DNA of 64,000 nt from Streptomyces sp. NK15101 (GTDB lineage Bacteria > Actinomycetota > Actinomycetes > Streptomycetales > Streptomycetaceae), in assembly GCF_020400725.1 (NCBI RefSeq), contig NZ_JAINVG010000022.1:31313-95312 (forward strand), in the 5' to 3' direction. The notes beneath the pieces were generated by a model that was given only the letters and a program-made list of their open reading frames with translations, was not told where the DNA came from and searched no databases. Positions 8,705-17,150 of this stretch are shown here, one piece after another. Both the position numbers and the translations under genes were made by a program. Each line of letters starts with the position of its first letter. Positions within the stretch are counted from its first letter, which is position 1.

Positions 8705-8787
8705 GGCACCTGAAGGCCTGAGTTACCTGAAGGCCTGTGCCGCCTGGAGCCTGTGTCGCCTGGAGGCCTGCGTCACCTGGAGACCTG
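8704..8787. repeat. five tandem degenerate 16-17-bp units
   Basis: Units at 8704-8720, 8721-8737, 8738-8753, 8754-8770 and 8771-8787 follow the pattern (N4)CCTG(A/G)AGGCCTG. The array fills the gap between the convergent regulator and CoA-transferase genes and overlaps both stop codons. It marks the left edge of the accessory block. Confidence 0.8.
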
Positions 8788-9858
8788 AGACCACTCCGCG
8801 AGGACCTCGTCCGTGTGCTCGCCGGGGAGCGGGGCGCGGCCCGGGGCGTCCGCCGGGGTGCGGTCGAAGCGGGAGGCGGGGGCGGGCTGGACGGTGTCGC
8901 CGACCTCCACGAACGCTCCGCGCGCGGCCAGTTGGTGGTGCTGCGCGGCTTCCTCCGCGGTCAGGACGGGAGCCACGCCCGCGTCCACGGCGTCGAAGAG
9001 CTTCACCCAGTGCGCACGGTCCCTGGTCGCGAAGCGGGCGGCGATCAGGGCGCGCAGCTCCGGCCAGGCGGCCGCGTCGACCCGGTCGGGCAGGGCGGCC
9101 TCCTCGGTGAGGCCCAGCTGCTCCAGGAGGTTCTGGTAGAGCCGGGGTTCGATGGCGGCGACGGCGAGGTGCAGGCCGTCGGCGGCCGCGTAGAAGGAGT
9201 AGTGCGGGGCGTCGGTGACGGTGTGGTTGCCGGGGACCGCGCGCCACTGGTGGATCAGGGTGGCGATCAGGGCGGCGCCGTCCGCGAGGGCCGTGTCGAC
9301 GACCTGGCCCCGGCCGGAGCGCTCCCGCTCGTGGAGTGCGGCGAGCAGCCCGTGCACATGGGCGTTGGCGCCGCCGGCGAAGCTGGAGAGGTACGCGGTC
9401 GGGGGCGGGACAGGCGCCCCGGTCGCCGGGTCGGTGTCCAGGGCGCCGGTCAGGGCGAGCACCGCGAGGTCGTGGGCGGCGCGTCCGGCCCACTCGCCCT
9501 CGCCGCCCCAGCCGCTGAGCCGCCCGTACACCAGCCGCGGGTTGCGGGCGTGGACGGCCTCGGGGCCGATGCCGAGGCGGTCGGCGACGCCGGGGCGGAA
9601 GCCCTCGACGAGGATGTCGGCGTGCTCGGCGAGCGCGAGCGCCCGCTCGATCCCCTCGGGGCTCTTGAGGTCGAGGGCGACGGAACGGCGGCCGCGGGAG
9701 AGCGGGTTCTCCGGAGGGCGCACGTCCCCGACGGTCCCGGGCGCCCTGTCGACCCGTACGACATCGGCGCCGAGACCGGACAGGACGGTGCCGACGAAAG
9801 CGGTGGGCGCCGAGCCCGCGAATTCCAGTACGCGGACTCCGGTCAGCGGTCCTGCCAT
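8773..9858 (-). CDS. CaiB/BaiF-type (family III) CoA transferase / alpha-methylacyl-CoA racemase-like
   Basis: A 361-residue family III CoA-transferase homologue, close in organisation to alpha-methylacyl-CoA racemases. Visible marks are the N-terminal GPLTGVRVLEFAGSAPTAF, the nucleotide-binding GADVVRVDR, LDLKSPEGIERALALAEHAD, and VEGFRPGVADRLGIG. Racemases of this group use His/Asp (YLSSFAGGANAHVHGLLAAL), which resembles racemase-type members more than Asp-dependent transferases. I chose ATG 9858 because AGGGAG lies directly upstream; an ATG 21 bases further out lacks a binding site. It could activate or epimerise an acid from the neighbouring cluster, but it may instead be an independent lipid gene. 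Confidence 0.85.
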   Translation of the reverse strand: MAGPLTGVRVLEFAGSAPTAFVGTVLSGLGADVVRVDRAPGTVGDVRPPENPLSRGRRSVALDLKSPEGIERALALAEHADILVEGFRPGVADRLGIGPEAVHARNPRLVYGRLSGWGGEGEWAGRAAHDLAVLALTGALDTDPATGAPVPPPTAYLSSFAGGANAHVHGLLAALHERERSGRGQVVDTALADGAALIATLIHQWRAVPGNHTVTDAPHYSFYAAADGLHLAVAAIEPRLYQNLLEQLGLTEEAALPDRVDAAAWPELRALIAARFATRDRAHWVKLFDAVDAGVAPVLTAEEAAQHHQLAARGAFVEVGDTVQPAPASRFDRTPADAPGRAPLPGEHTDEVLAEWSQVSR

Positions 9859-10008
9859 GGCCAACTCCCTTGAATTCATGGGCCGGTGATGGATTCACGC
9901 TATTCGCCGGAGCTTCGGAAAGGACTGCGGAGATCCGTAGCGCCGGGAATTCGGCGGGGCCGGAAACTGGGAGGAATTCCCCTTCTCCGCTTTCGAAAGG
10001 AATGACGC

Positions 10009-10425
10009 ATGGCCGTCGTCTACACCGCCGAGGTCGCTTCCACCGGAGACGGGCGCAACGGCGCCGTGCGCTCCTCCGACGGGCTCCTCGACCTGCCGTT
10101 GTCGAGCCCCAAGGCCGTCGGCGGTTCCGGCACCGCGACCAACCCCGAGCAGCTCTTCGCCGCCGGCTACGCCGCCTGCTTCCACAGTGCGCTGCGGGTC
10201 TCCGCGCGCGAGTCCAGGACCGCGCTGGCGGACGACACGGTCACCGCCGAGGTGGCGCTGCACAAGGAGGAGGGCGGCTTCCACCTGTCGGTGGTCCTCA
10301 CCGTCGAACTGCCCGGGCTGGACGCCGCCGAGGCGCGGCGGCTCGCCGAGGCCGCCCACGGACGCTGCCCGTACTCGAAGGCGGTCCGGGGGAACGTCGA
10401 GGTGAGGATCGACCTCGCCGCCTGA
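10009..10425 (+). CDS. ohr: organic hydroperoxide reductase Ohr
   Basis: A 138-residue OsmC/Ohr protein that reduces organic peroxides with a lipoyl-dependent thiol pair. Both redox cysteines are present: Cys57 in GYAACFHSAL and Cys120 in GRCPYSKA. The N-terminal VVYTAEVAST and GGSGTATNPEQLFAAGYAAC are typical. The start is supported by AAAGGA upstream. Family members usually lie beside an OhrR/MarR repressor gene; none is adjacent here. The gene is followed by a strong terminator shared with hemL. Confidence 0.95.
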   Translation: MAVVYTAEVASTGDGRNGAVRSSDGLLDLPLSSPKAVGGSGTATNPEQLFAAGYAACFHSALRVSARESRTALADDTVTAEVALHKEEGGFHLSVVLTVELPGLDAAEARRLAEAAHGRCPYSKAVRGNVEVRIDLAA

Positions 10426-10440
10426 GGCGCCCGGCCGGTG

Positions 10441-10477
10441 AGGGAAGAGCCCCCGTGGATCACGGGGGCTCTTCCCT
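10441..10477. terminator. bidirectional terminator between ohr and hemL
   Basis: A perfect 17-bp stem (10441-10457 with 10461-10477) closes on a 3-base loop. It lies between the convergent ohr and hemL stops and ends the hem operon on the minus strand. Confidence 0.9.
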
Positions 10478-10493
10478 TCGTACGGCTCCGTCC

Positions 10494-11795
10494 TCAGCGT
10501 TTCGCCGCCGCCGCTGCCGCCGCGGCGGCCGGCAGCGCCTCGACCACCCGGCTCACGGCCCGGTCGTCGTGCGAGGCCGAGACGAACCAGGCCTCGAACG
10601 GCGAGGGCGGCAGATAGACGCCCCGCCGCAGCAGCTCGTGGAAGAACGGGGTGTAGCGGTACGCCTCGGTGGCGCGGACCCCGTCGAAGTCCACCACCTC
10701 GTCCTCGCCGAAGAAGACGGAGAACATGGTGCCGGAGTACTGCAGCCGGTGCGCCACGCCCTCCTTGGTGAGGGCGGCGGAGACCTCGGCTCCGATCGTG
10801 GCCGAGACCCGGTCGAGCCGCTCGTACACCTCGGGGGTGCTGTGCCGCAGGGTGGCGAGGCCGGCGGCGGTGGCGACCGGGTTCCCGGAGAGGGTGCCCG
10901 CCTGGTAGACGGGGCCGGCCGGGGCGAGGTGGGCCATGACGTCCGCGCGTCCGCCGAAGGCCGCCGCGGGGAAGCCGCCGCCCATGACCTTGCCGAAGGT
11001 CAGCAGGTCGGGGGCGACGCCGTCCCGGCCGTACCAGCCGGAGCGGCTGGCCCGGAAGCCCGTCATGACCTCGTCGGAGACGAACAGCGCGCCGTGGCGG
11101 GCGGTGATCTCCTTGAGGCCGGCGTTGAAGCCGGGCAGCGGCGGGACGGCGCCCATGTTGCCGGGGGCCGCCTCGGTGATGACGGCGGCGATCTCGTCGC
11201 CGGTCTCGGCGAAGACCTTCTCGACCGCCGTCAGGTCGTTGTACGGCAGGACGATCGTGTCGCTCGCCTGGGCGCCGGTGACGCCCGGGGTGTCGGGCAG
11301 CGCGAAGGTCGCGAGGCCGGAGCCGGCGGAGGCGAGGAGCGCGTCGACGTGGCCGTGGTAGCAGCCGGCGAACTTCACGATCTTGCTGCGGCCGGTGAAG
11401 CCGCGCGCCAGGCGGATCGCCGACATCGTCGCCTCGGTGCCGGAGCTGACCAGGCGCACCTGCTCCACGGGCGCGACCCGGTCGACGATCTCCTCGGCGA
11501 GTTCGACCTCTCCGGTGGACGGGGCCCCGAAGGAGGTGCCCCGCTCCAGGGCCCGGGCGACCGCCTCGACGACGGCCGGGTGGCGGTGGCCGAGGATCAT
11601 CGGGCCCCAGGAGCAGATGAGGTCGACGTACTCGTTGCCGTCGCTGTCGGTGAGGTACGGGCCCTGGGCGGAGGCGATGAAGCGCGGGGTGCCGCCGACG
11701 GCACCGAAGGCGCGGACCGGCGAGTTGACGCCGCCGGGGGTGACCTTGCGGGCGCGCTCGAAGAGGGCCTTGCTGTTCGTCTCTCCCGTGCTCAT
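10494..11795 (-). CDS. hemL: glutamate-1-semialdehyde 2,1-aminomutase HemL (accessory-block copy)
   Basis: PLP enzyme that turns glutamate-1-semialdehyde into 5-aminolevulinate, the second dedicated step of the C5 tetrapyrrole pathway. The 433-residue protein is full length. The PLP lysine is Lys269 in [11 protein letters not shown]; the [13 protein letters not shown] and DEVMTGFR motifs are intact. The last residues are a low-complexity Ala run. Its start overlaps the stop of the acyl-CoA synthetase by 4 bases, so the two are translationally coupled. HemL normally sits alone in Streptomyces genomes; here it is in an operon with hemA and hemB, which suggests a second, dedicated copy (inference). 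Confidence 0.93.
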   Translation of the reverse strand: MSTGETNSKALFERARKVTPGGVNSPVRAFGAVGGTPRFIASAQGPYLTDSDGNEYVDLICSWGPMILGHRHPAVVEAVARALERGTSFGAPSTGEVELAEEIVDRVAPVEQVRLVSSGTEATMSAIRLARGFTGRSKIVKFAGCYHGHVDALLASAGSGLATFALPDTPGVTGAQASDTIVLPYNDLTAVEKVFAETGDEIAAVITEAAPGNMGAVPPLPGFNAGLKEITARHGALFVSDEVMTGFRASRSGWYGRDGVAPDLLTFGKVMGGGFPAAAFGGRADVMAHLAPAGPVYQAGTLSGNPVATAAGLATLRHSTPEVYERLDRVSATIGAEVSAALTKEGVAHRLQYSGTMFSVFFGEDEVVDFDGVRATEAYRYTPFFHELLRRGVYLPPSPFEAWFVSASHDDRAVSRVVEALPAAAAAAAAAKR

Positions 11796-13846
11796 CGGGC
11801 CGTCTCCTCGGGAGCGTCGAAGCTGAGCGCCGCGTCCAGGACGACCGCGCCCTTCGCGAGGACCCGTACGGGGTTGAGGTCGAGGGCGAAGCCGGCCGGC
11901 CAGTCCTGGACCAGTTCGCCGACCCGGTGGAGGAGTTCGGCGGCGGCTTCGACGTCCACGGCGGCCCGGCCCCGCGCGCCGGCGAGTACCTTCGCGCCGC
12001 GCAGCCCGGCGAGGAGTTCTGCGCCCTCGCCCGGTGCCAGCGGCAGGAGCCGGTGGCCGACGTCGTCGAGGACCTCGGTGAAGATTCCGCCGAGGCCGGC
12101 GGTGAGCACCGGGCCCAGGTCGGTGGTGTGGACGCCCACGATCAACTCGACTCCCTCGTCCACGAGTTCCTCGACGAGGACCTGGCCGCCGAGCGCGGCG
12201 AGCCGCCCGTACGCCTCGGGCGCGGTCTCGGCGGTGACGCCGATCTCGACGCCTCCGGCCTCCGTCTTGTGGAGCAGTCCCGGCACCACGGCCTTGAGCA
12301 CCGCCGTGCCGCCGGCCTCGGTCACGGCCCGCGCCGCGTCCTCGGCGTCCACCGCGATCCGGCCCTTCGGCACGGAGATCCCCGCCTCGGCGAGGAGCCG
12401 CTTGAGCTCGGGCTCCGTGGCCTCCGCGCCGGGTCCGGGGACGGCCCCGGGGCGGGGTGCGTCCGGGAGGGTGCGGGGGCGGCTGACCTCCCAGAGGGCG
12501 GCGGCGGCGCGCAGGGCGCGGGCCGGCGTCGGGTACTCGGGCAGGCCGGCCTCGCGCAGGTCGCGCGGGGCGTCGGGGGCGAGGAAGTCGGCGCCGGTGC
12601 GGGCGACGAGGATGGGTTTGCCGCCCTTCGCGGCGGCGCGGGAGAGGGCGTTGACGGCCTTCTCGACGTCGGGTCCGGCCATCACGCAGAAGGCGGCGAC
12701 GATGATGTCGACGGTGTCGTCGGCGATCAGGACGTCGAGGGAACGGTCGAACAGCGACGGGTCGCTGAGGACGGTGGCCGTGATGTCGACCGGGTTGTCG
12801 ATGGCCCCGAAGGCGGGGACGATCTCGGCGAGCGCCTCCTTGCTGCGCGGCTCCAGGGCGCTGAGCTCCAGGCCGTGGGCCTCGACGGCGTCGGCGGCGA
12901 GGATGCCGGAGCCGCCGGAGGTGGTGACGACGGCGACGCGGTTTCCGGCGGGGCGCCGCTCGGACTCGAAGACCCGGGCCACGTCGAGGAGTTCGTCGAT
13001 GTCCTCGACGCGGACGATGCCGAGGCCGCGCAGGGCGGCGTCCAGGACCCGGTCGTCGGTGGCGAGGGCGCCGGTGTGCGAGGCGGCGGCGCGGCCGCCG
13101 GCCTCGGTGCGGCCGGACTTGAGGAGGGCGACGGGCTTGCCGGAGCCGGCCAGTTCGCGCAGGGTCCCGATGTCCGGGGTGTCCTCCAGGTAGCCGAGGA
13201 GGCCGGTGACCTCGGGGACGGCGGCCAGTTCGCGGAGGACCTCGAGGGCGGTGACGTCGGCGTCGTTGCCGGTGCTGACCACCCAGCCGGGGCGCAGGCC
13301 CCGCTCCAGGGCGAGGCTGGCGGCGCCGAAGCCGAGGGCGCCGCTCTGGCTGACGAAGGCGAGGGTGCCGGGCTCGAAGGGCACGGACTCGGCGCCGAAG
13401 AGCGGGCTGAAGGTGGCGAGGACGCGGTTCTCGTATCCGACGGCGCCGATGCAGTTGGGTCCGATGATCCGCAGGCCTCCGGCGCGGGCCCTGGCGACGA
13501 CCTCCGCCTGGAGGCGGGCGCCCTCCTCGCCGGTCTCGGCGAAGCCGGAGGAGGCGATGACGGCGAGCTTGACGCCGGCGGCGACGCAGTCGTCGACGGC
13601 GCCGGGGACCCGCTCGGCGGAGACCATGATCAGGGCCAGGTCGACGGGGCCCGGGGCGTCCTTGACGCTGGGGTACGCGGGGACGCCGAGGATCTCCGGG
13701 GAGCGCGGGTTGACCGGCAGGATGCGGCCCTTGTAGCCGTACCGGAGGAGGTAGTCGAGCGGCTTGCGGCCCAGGGCGCCGGGGCGCTCGCTGGCCCCGA
13801 TGACGGCGATGGATTCGGCTTCCCAGAGGGCCGAGATGTCACTCAT
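11792..13846 (-). CDS. ADP-forming acyl-CoA synthetase (fused CoA-binding and ATP-grasp domains)
   Basis: A 684-residue acetate-CoA ligase (ADP-forming) family protein with alpha and beta parts fused. It contains a CoA-binding Rossmann domain ([20 protein letters not shown]), a succinyl-CoA-ligase-like domain ([39 protein letters not shown] with the phospho-histidine in SHTGA) and a C-terminal ATP-grasp domain ([22 protein letters not shown]). It interconverts an acid, CoA and ATP with an acyl-CoA. It is locked between hemA and hemL by 4-base overlaps on both sides, so its product is made together with 5-aminolevulinate. The acid substrate is unknown; it may activate a side-chain carboxylate or supply a CoA thioester. 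Confidence 0.9.
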   Translation of the reverse strand: MSDISALWEAESIAVIGASERPGALGRKPLDYLLRYGYKGRILPVNPRSPEILGVPAYPSVKDAPGPVDLALIMVSAERVPGAVDDCVAAGVKLAVIASSGFAETGEEGARLQAEVVARARAGGLRIIGPNCIGAVGYENRVLATFSPLFGAESVPFEPGTLAFVSQSGALGFGAASLALERGLRPGWVVSTGNDADVTALEVLRELAAVPEVTGLLGYLEDTPDIGTLRELAGSGKPVALLKSGRTEAGGRAAASHTGALATDDRVLDAALRGLGIVRVEDIDELLDVARVFESERRPAGNRVAVVTTSGGSGILAADAVEAHGLELSALEPRSKEALAEIVPAFGAIDNPVDITATVLSDPSLFDRSLDVLIADDTVDIIVAAFCVMAGPDVEKAVNALSRAAAKGGKPILVARTGADFLAPDAPRDLREAGLPEYPTPARALRAAAALWEVSRPRTLPDAPRPGAVPGPGAEATEPELKRLLAEAGISVPKGRIAVDAEDAARAVTEAGGTAVLKAVVPGLLHKTEAGGVEIGVTAETAPEAYGRLAALGGQVLVEELVDEGVELIVGVHTTDLGPVLTAGLGGIFTEVLDDVGHRLLPLAPGEGAELLAGLRGAKVLAGARGRAAVDVEAAAELLHRVGELVQDWPAGFALDLNPVRVLAKGAVVLDAALSFDAPEETAR

Positions 13847-15180
13847 GCGATGGCCTCGATCTTCTTCTCGTTCGTGGTGTCGGGGTCGCCGTCGGTGGTT
13901 TCCGCCGCGGCGAAGAGGCGGGTGAAGGCGGCGATGTGCCGGGCGCCGTCCGGGTCGGCCGCCAGCTCGCGCACCAGGACGGTGGGCTGGTGGAGGGCCT
14001 TGTCGACGATGCGGCGGACGCTGCGGCCGATCTCCTGCCGGGCCGCGCCGTCGAGCCCGTCGAGGCGGCGGACGAGCCGGTCGAGTTCGGCCTCGGCGGC
14101 CTCGGTGGCGGCGGTGCGCAGGGCGGTGAGGACGGGCTTGGCGCCGGCGAGCCGCAGGCCCGTGCGGAACTGCTCGACCTCGGCGTCGATCAGCTCGTGC
14201 GCGGCCTGGACGCTGGCGGCGGAGATCTCGTCCTCCTGGCCCTCCTCCGCGATCCGGCGCAGGTCGACGAAGGTGACGCCGGGCAGTCCGGCCGCCGTGG
14301 GCGCGATGTTGTGCGGCAGCGACAGGTCGAGCAGGAACAGCTCGCGGCCGTCCCGGGCGGCGAGCGCCTCCTCGACGTGCCGGGTGGTGACGAGGTGGCC
14401 GGTGGCGGCGGTGGCGCCGACGACGACGTCCACCTCGGTGAGCAGCCGGGGCACGTCGGCCAGGTCGTAGCCCGCTCCCCCGGTGGTCTCGGCGAGCCGC
14501 TGGGCCTTCTCCGGGGTGCGGTTGGCGACGTGGACCCGGTCGAGGCCGGAGCGGCGCAGTGCGGCGACGACGACGCCGGCGAAGGCGCCGGCGCCGATGA
14601 CGAGGGCGGTCTTGCCGTGCAGGGAGCCGACGCGGCGCTCGAAGAAGCCGAGTCCGGCGGTGGCGAGCGAGCGGCCGGCCTCGTTGAGCCCGGTCTCGTT
14701 GCGGGCCCGCTTGCCGACCCGCAGGGCTGTCTGGACGGCCTTGGCGAGGACCCGGCCGGTCCGGTCGAGCCGCTGGGACCGTTCGAGGCCCAGTTTCACC
14801 TGGCCGAGGATCTGGTCCTCGCCGACCACGACCGATTCGAGTCCGGAGGCCACGGCGAAGAGGTGGCGTACGGCTCCGTCGGCGTGGTGGCTGTAGAGGT
14901 GCGGGGCGATCTCGGCGGGGTCGACGCCGGTGTGCTGGGCGAACAGCTCGCCGAGGTCGCCCAGTTCGCCGGGGTCGGGGGTGCCGCCGCGGGTCTCGGC
15001 GTAGATCTCCAGGCGGTTGCAGGTGGAGACGACGACGGCGGCGTCGATGCCGTCGACGGAGGTCACGTCGGAGACGAGTTCCTCGGCGGGCCGGTCGGTG
15101 CCGGCGAGTCTCTCCAGGAGGTCGAGCGGGGCGCTGGCGTGGCTGATGCCGAGGACCAGCATGGAGGAGGACGAGGTCAC
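13843..15180 (-). CDS. hemA: glutamyl-tRNA reductase HemA (accessory-block copy)
   Basis: NADPH-dependent reductase that turns glutamyl-tRNA into glutamate-1-semialdehyde, committing glutamate to the C5 pathway. The 445-residue protein has the catalytic Cys54 in VVSTCNRLEIY, the GEDQILGQVK motif, an NADP-binding Rossmann motif (ALVIGAGAFAGVV) and a C-terminal dimerisation helix region. As I recall, the housekeeping streptomycete HemA is longer. The gene starts with GTG 4 bases after the hemB stop and overlaps the next gene by 4 bases. A second GluRS gene lies 10 kb away in the same block. Confidence 0.94.
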   Translation of the reverse strand: MTSSSSMLVLGISHASAPLDLLERLAGTDRPAEELVSDVTSVDGIDAAVVVSTCNRLEIYAETRGGTPDPGELGDLGELFAQHTGVDPAEIAPHLYSHHADGAVRHLFAVASGLESVVVGEDQILGQVKLGLERSQRLDRTGRVLAKAVQTALRVGKRARNETGLNEAGRSLATAGLGFFERRVGSLHGKTALVIGAGAFAGVVVAALRRSGLDRVHVANRTPEKAQRLAETTGGAGYDLADVPRLLTEVDVVVGATAATGHLVTTRHVEEALAARDGRELFLLDLSLPHNIAPTAAGLPGVTFVDLRRIAEEGQEDEISAASVQAAHELIDAEVEQFRTGLRLAGAKPVLTALRTAATEAAEAELDRLVRRLDGLDGAARQEIGRSVRRIVDKALHQPTVLVRELAADPDGARHIAAFTRLFAAAETTDGDPDTTNEKKIEAIA

Positions 15181-15184
15181 CGGG

Positions 15185-16204
15185 TCACCGGTCCAGGCTC
15201 TGGGCGAACTCGGAGGCCCAGTAGGTGATGATCTGGGTGGCGCCGGCGCGGTGGATGGAGGCGAGGCTCTCCCGGACGACCTGGTCGCGGTCGATCCAGC
15301 CCTTGGCCGCGGCCGCCTCGACCATGGAGTACTCGCCGGAGACCTGGTAGGCGGAGACGGGCACCTGCACGTGGTCGGCGATGAGCCGGACGATGTCGAG
15401 GTAGGCGAGGGCGGGCTTGACCATCACGAGGTCGGCGCCCTCGGCGACGTCGAGCGAGACCTCCAGGAGGGATTCGCGGATGTTGCCGGGGTACTGCTGG
15501 TAGCCCTTGCGGTCGCCGCGCAGGGTGGACTCGACGGCGTCGCGGAAGGGGCCGTAGAAGTGCGAGGCGTACTTGGCGGAGTAGCCGAGGATGGCGACGG
15601 ACTGGTGTCCGGCCTGGTCGAGGGCCTCGCGGATGCGGCGGACCTGGCCGTCCATCATGCCGCTGGGGGCGACGATCTGGGCGCCGGCGTCGGCCTGGAC
15701 GACGGCGGCCCGCGCGTACAGCTCGATGCTGGCGTCGTTGTCGACGTCGCCGTTCGCGTCGAGGACGCCGGTGTGGCCGTGGTCGGTGTACTCGTCGAGG
15801 TTGATGTCGCCGATGACGACGGTGGAGTCGCCGACCTCGGCGACGACGTCGCGCAGGGCGACCTGGAGGATGCCGTCCGGGTCGACGGCGCCGGTGCCGG
15901 TGGGGTCCTTGTGCTCGGGGATGCCGAAGAGGATCAGTCCGCCGACCCCGTTGGCGACGGCCTCGGCGGCGGCCTTGCGGAGGGAGTCGCGGGTGTGCTG
16001 GAAGACGCCCGGCATGGAGGGGATCTCACGCGGCTCGGTGAGGCCCTCGCGGAGGAAGAGGGGCTGGACGAGGTTGGCGGGGCCGACGCGGGTCTCGGCG
16101 GCGAAGCGGCGCAGCGCGGGGGTGCGGCGGAGACGGCGCGGGCGGTAGTAGGGGGCGGTGGGGTCGGTGGCCGCGGTGTTGCGGCCGTAGGCGTCGTACG
16201 TCAT
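15185..16204 (-). CDS. hemB: delta-aminolevulinate dehydratase HemB (atypical metal site)
   Basis: Condenses two 5-aminolevulinates to porphobilinogen. The 339-residue protein keeps both Schiff-base lysines, Lys211 (GYSAKYAS) and Lys263 (VMVKPALAYLD), and the substrate loop APSGMMDGQ. The metal loop at 133-146 reads DINLDEYTDHGHTG. At the positions of the three zinc cysteines of the E. coli type there are Asn135, Asp137 and Thr145. It is therefore not a standard zinc enzyme and does not exactly match the Asp-rich magnesium type either. hemC and hemD are absent nearby. It heads the tight hemB-hemA-synthetase-hemL group. Confidence 0.93.
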   Translation of the reverse strand: MTYDAYGRNTAATDPTAPYYRPRRLRRTPALRRFAAETRVGPANLVQPLFLREGLTEPREIPSMPGVFQHTRDSLRKAAAEAVANGVGGLILFGIPEHKDPTGTGAVDPDGILQVALRDVVAEVGDSTVVIGDINLDEYTDHGHTGVLDANGDVDNDASIELYARAAVVQADAGAQIVAPSGMMDGQVRRIREALDQAGHQSVAILGYSAKYASHFYGPFRDAVESTLRGDRKGYQQYPGNIRESLLEVSLDVAEGADLVMVKPALAYLDIVRLIADHVQVPVSAYQVSGEYSMVEAAAAKGWIDRDQVVRESLASIHRAGATQIITYWASEFAQSLDR

Positions 16205-16300
16205 GGGCGTGACTCCCTCGAAGGCGTGGCGTGCGGTGCATGACGGTGGGGGTACGGGCGCGGGGCGGGGTGCCCGGCGCGCGGGGCGCGCGGGGCGCCG

Positions 16301-16350
16301 GACACGGCGTCTCTCCAGGGCACGGCGTCTCCCGAGGACACGGCATCTCC
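16301..16350. repeat. three short tandem repeats before hemB
   Basis: Units at 16301-16316, 16317-16332 and 16333-16350 share the core ACACGGC(G/A)TCTC(TC)C with small changes. The array lies just after the stop of the cysteine-less racemase-like gene in the 145-base gap before hemB. It is G/C-rich and may form leader structures. Confidence 0.6.
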
Positions 16351-17150
16351 TAGAGCGCCGAGCCCAGGAAGACCTGCTCCAGGTGCTTGCTGACGGGCTC
16401 GTCGGGACGGCTGAACCAGTAGCCGTGGCCGCTGCGCTGGAAGAGCTTCAGCTCGCCCAGCTGGACGAGGGTCTCCGCGAGCTTCACGGCGAGGCCCGCG
16501 GGATCGATCACGGGCAGGCCGTGGAGCTCGTGGATGCCGAGGTGCCAGAGGATCTCGTTGGGGATGCCCTCGGCGGGGATGATGACCTCGGCGCCGGCCC
16601 GGGCGGCGCGCTCGGCGGCCGCCGAGTACACCTCGACGAACTCGTCGAAGTCGCCCTCCAGGGAGCGGTGCACGGAGTCCCAGCCGCCGGGCACGACCTC
16701 GTACGAGCTGAGCGAGGACTCCAGGCGGTACTGGCGGATGTTGGCCCTGATGGGCTCCTCCAGCGGCGGCATGAAGCCGAGGACGCCGAAGCGCTGGCCG
16801 GTGAGCGCCGAGAGGAAGAAGGCCGTCTCGCCGTAGCCGAGGGTCGGGATGGAGGCGAGGTGGCGGGCGTCGCGCAGGCCGGGGTCCTGGCCGGCGGCGA
16901 TCACCCAGGCGTCGTAGCCCTCCCGCTCCGCGACCAGCGCGGACTCGGAGAAGTGCCGGCTGAAGAGCACCTGGGCGGAGTGGTGGCCGACGAGGCCGAA
17001 GGGGGTGCGGTCGGGGTACGTGTCGGCCGGCAGGGTCTTGATGTCGACGGTGGTGCCGGGCGCGGCGATCGCGTCGAGGTGCTCGCGGTACCACTGGTCG
17101 AGCAGCGGCAGGCGTCCCTCAACGGTGTGCTTGTGAAACCAGATCCGCAT
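16350..17150 (-). CDS. Asp/Glu/hydantoin racemase-fold protein lacking both catalytic cysteines
   Basis: A 266-residue protein whose layout is that of the Asp/Glu/hydantoin racemase superfamily: RIWFHKHTVEG, GYDAWVIAAGQDPGLRDAR, GQRFGVLGF, and AGAEVIIPAEGIPN. In racemases the two strands end in catalytic cysteines. Here the positions read Ala-Ala-Gly (85-87) and Ala-Glu-Gly (193-195), and the whole protein contains no cysteine. It therefore cannot use the two-thiol mechanism. I chose ATG 17150, with AAAGGTG upstream; the frame overlaps the monooxygenase by 32 bases. It may be a binding, decarboxylase or isomerase variant dedicated to the cluster substrate. Confidence 0.8.
   Translation of the reverse strand: MRIWFHKHTVEGRLPLLDQWYREHLDAIAAPGTTVDIKTLPADTYPDRTPFGLVGHHSAQVLFSRHFSESALVAEREGYDAWVIAAGQDPGLRDARHLASIPTLGYGETAFFLSALTGQRFGVLGFMPPLEEPIRANIRQYRLESSLSSYEVVPGGWDSVHRSLEGDFDEFVEVYSAAAERAARAGAEVIIPAEGIPNEILWHLGIHELHGLPVIDPAGLAVKLAETLVQLGELKLFQRSGHGYWFSRPDEPVSKHLEQVFLGSAL

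Noticed and set aside
9870..13193. An 1107-residue open frame on the plus strand across ohr, hemL and the synthetase gene
   Set aside because: It overlaps three recognisable genes and has the composition of a shadow frame.
16350..17150. Functional hydantoin or aspartate racemase
   Set aside because: Both catalytic cysteines are missing, so the annotation by fold alone would mislead.
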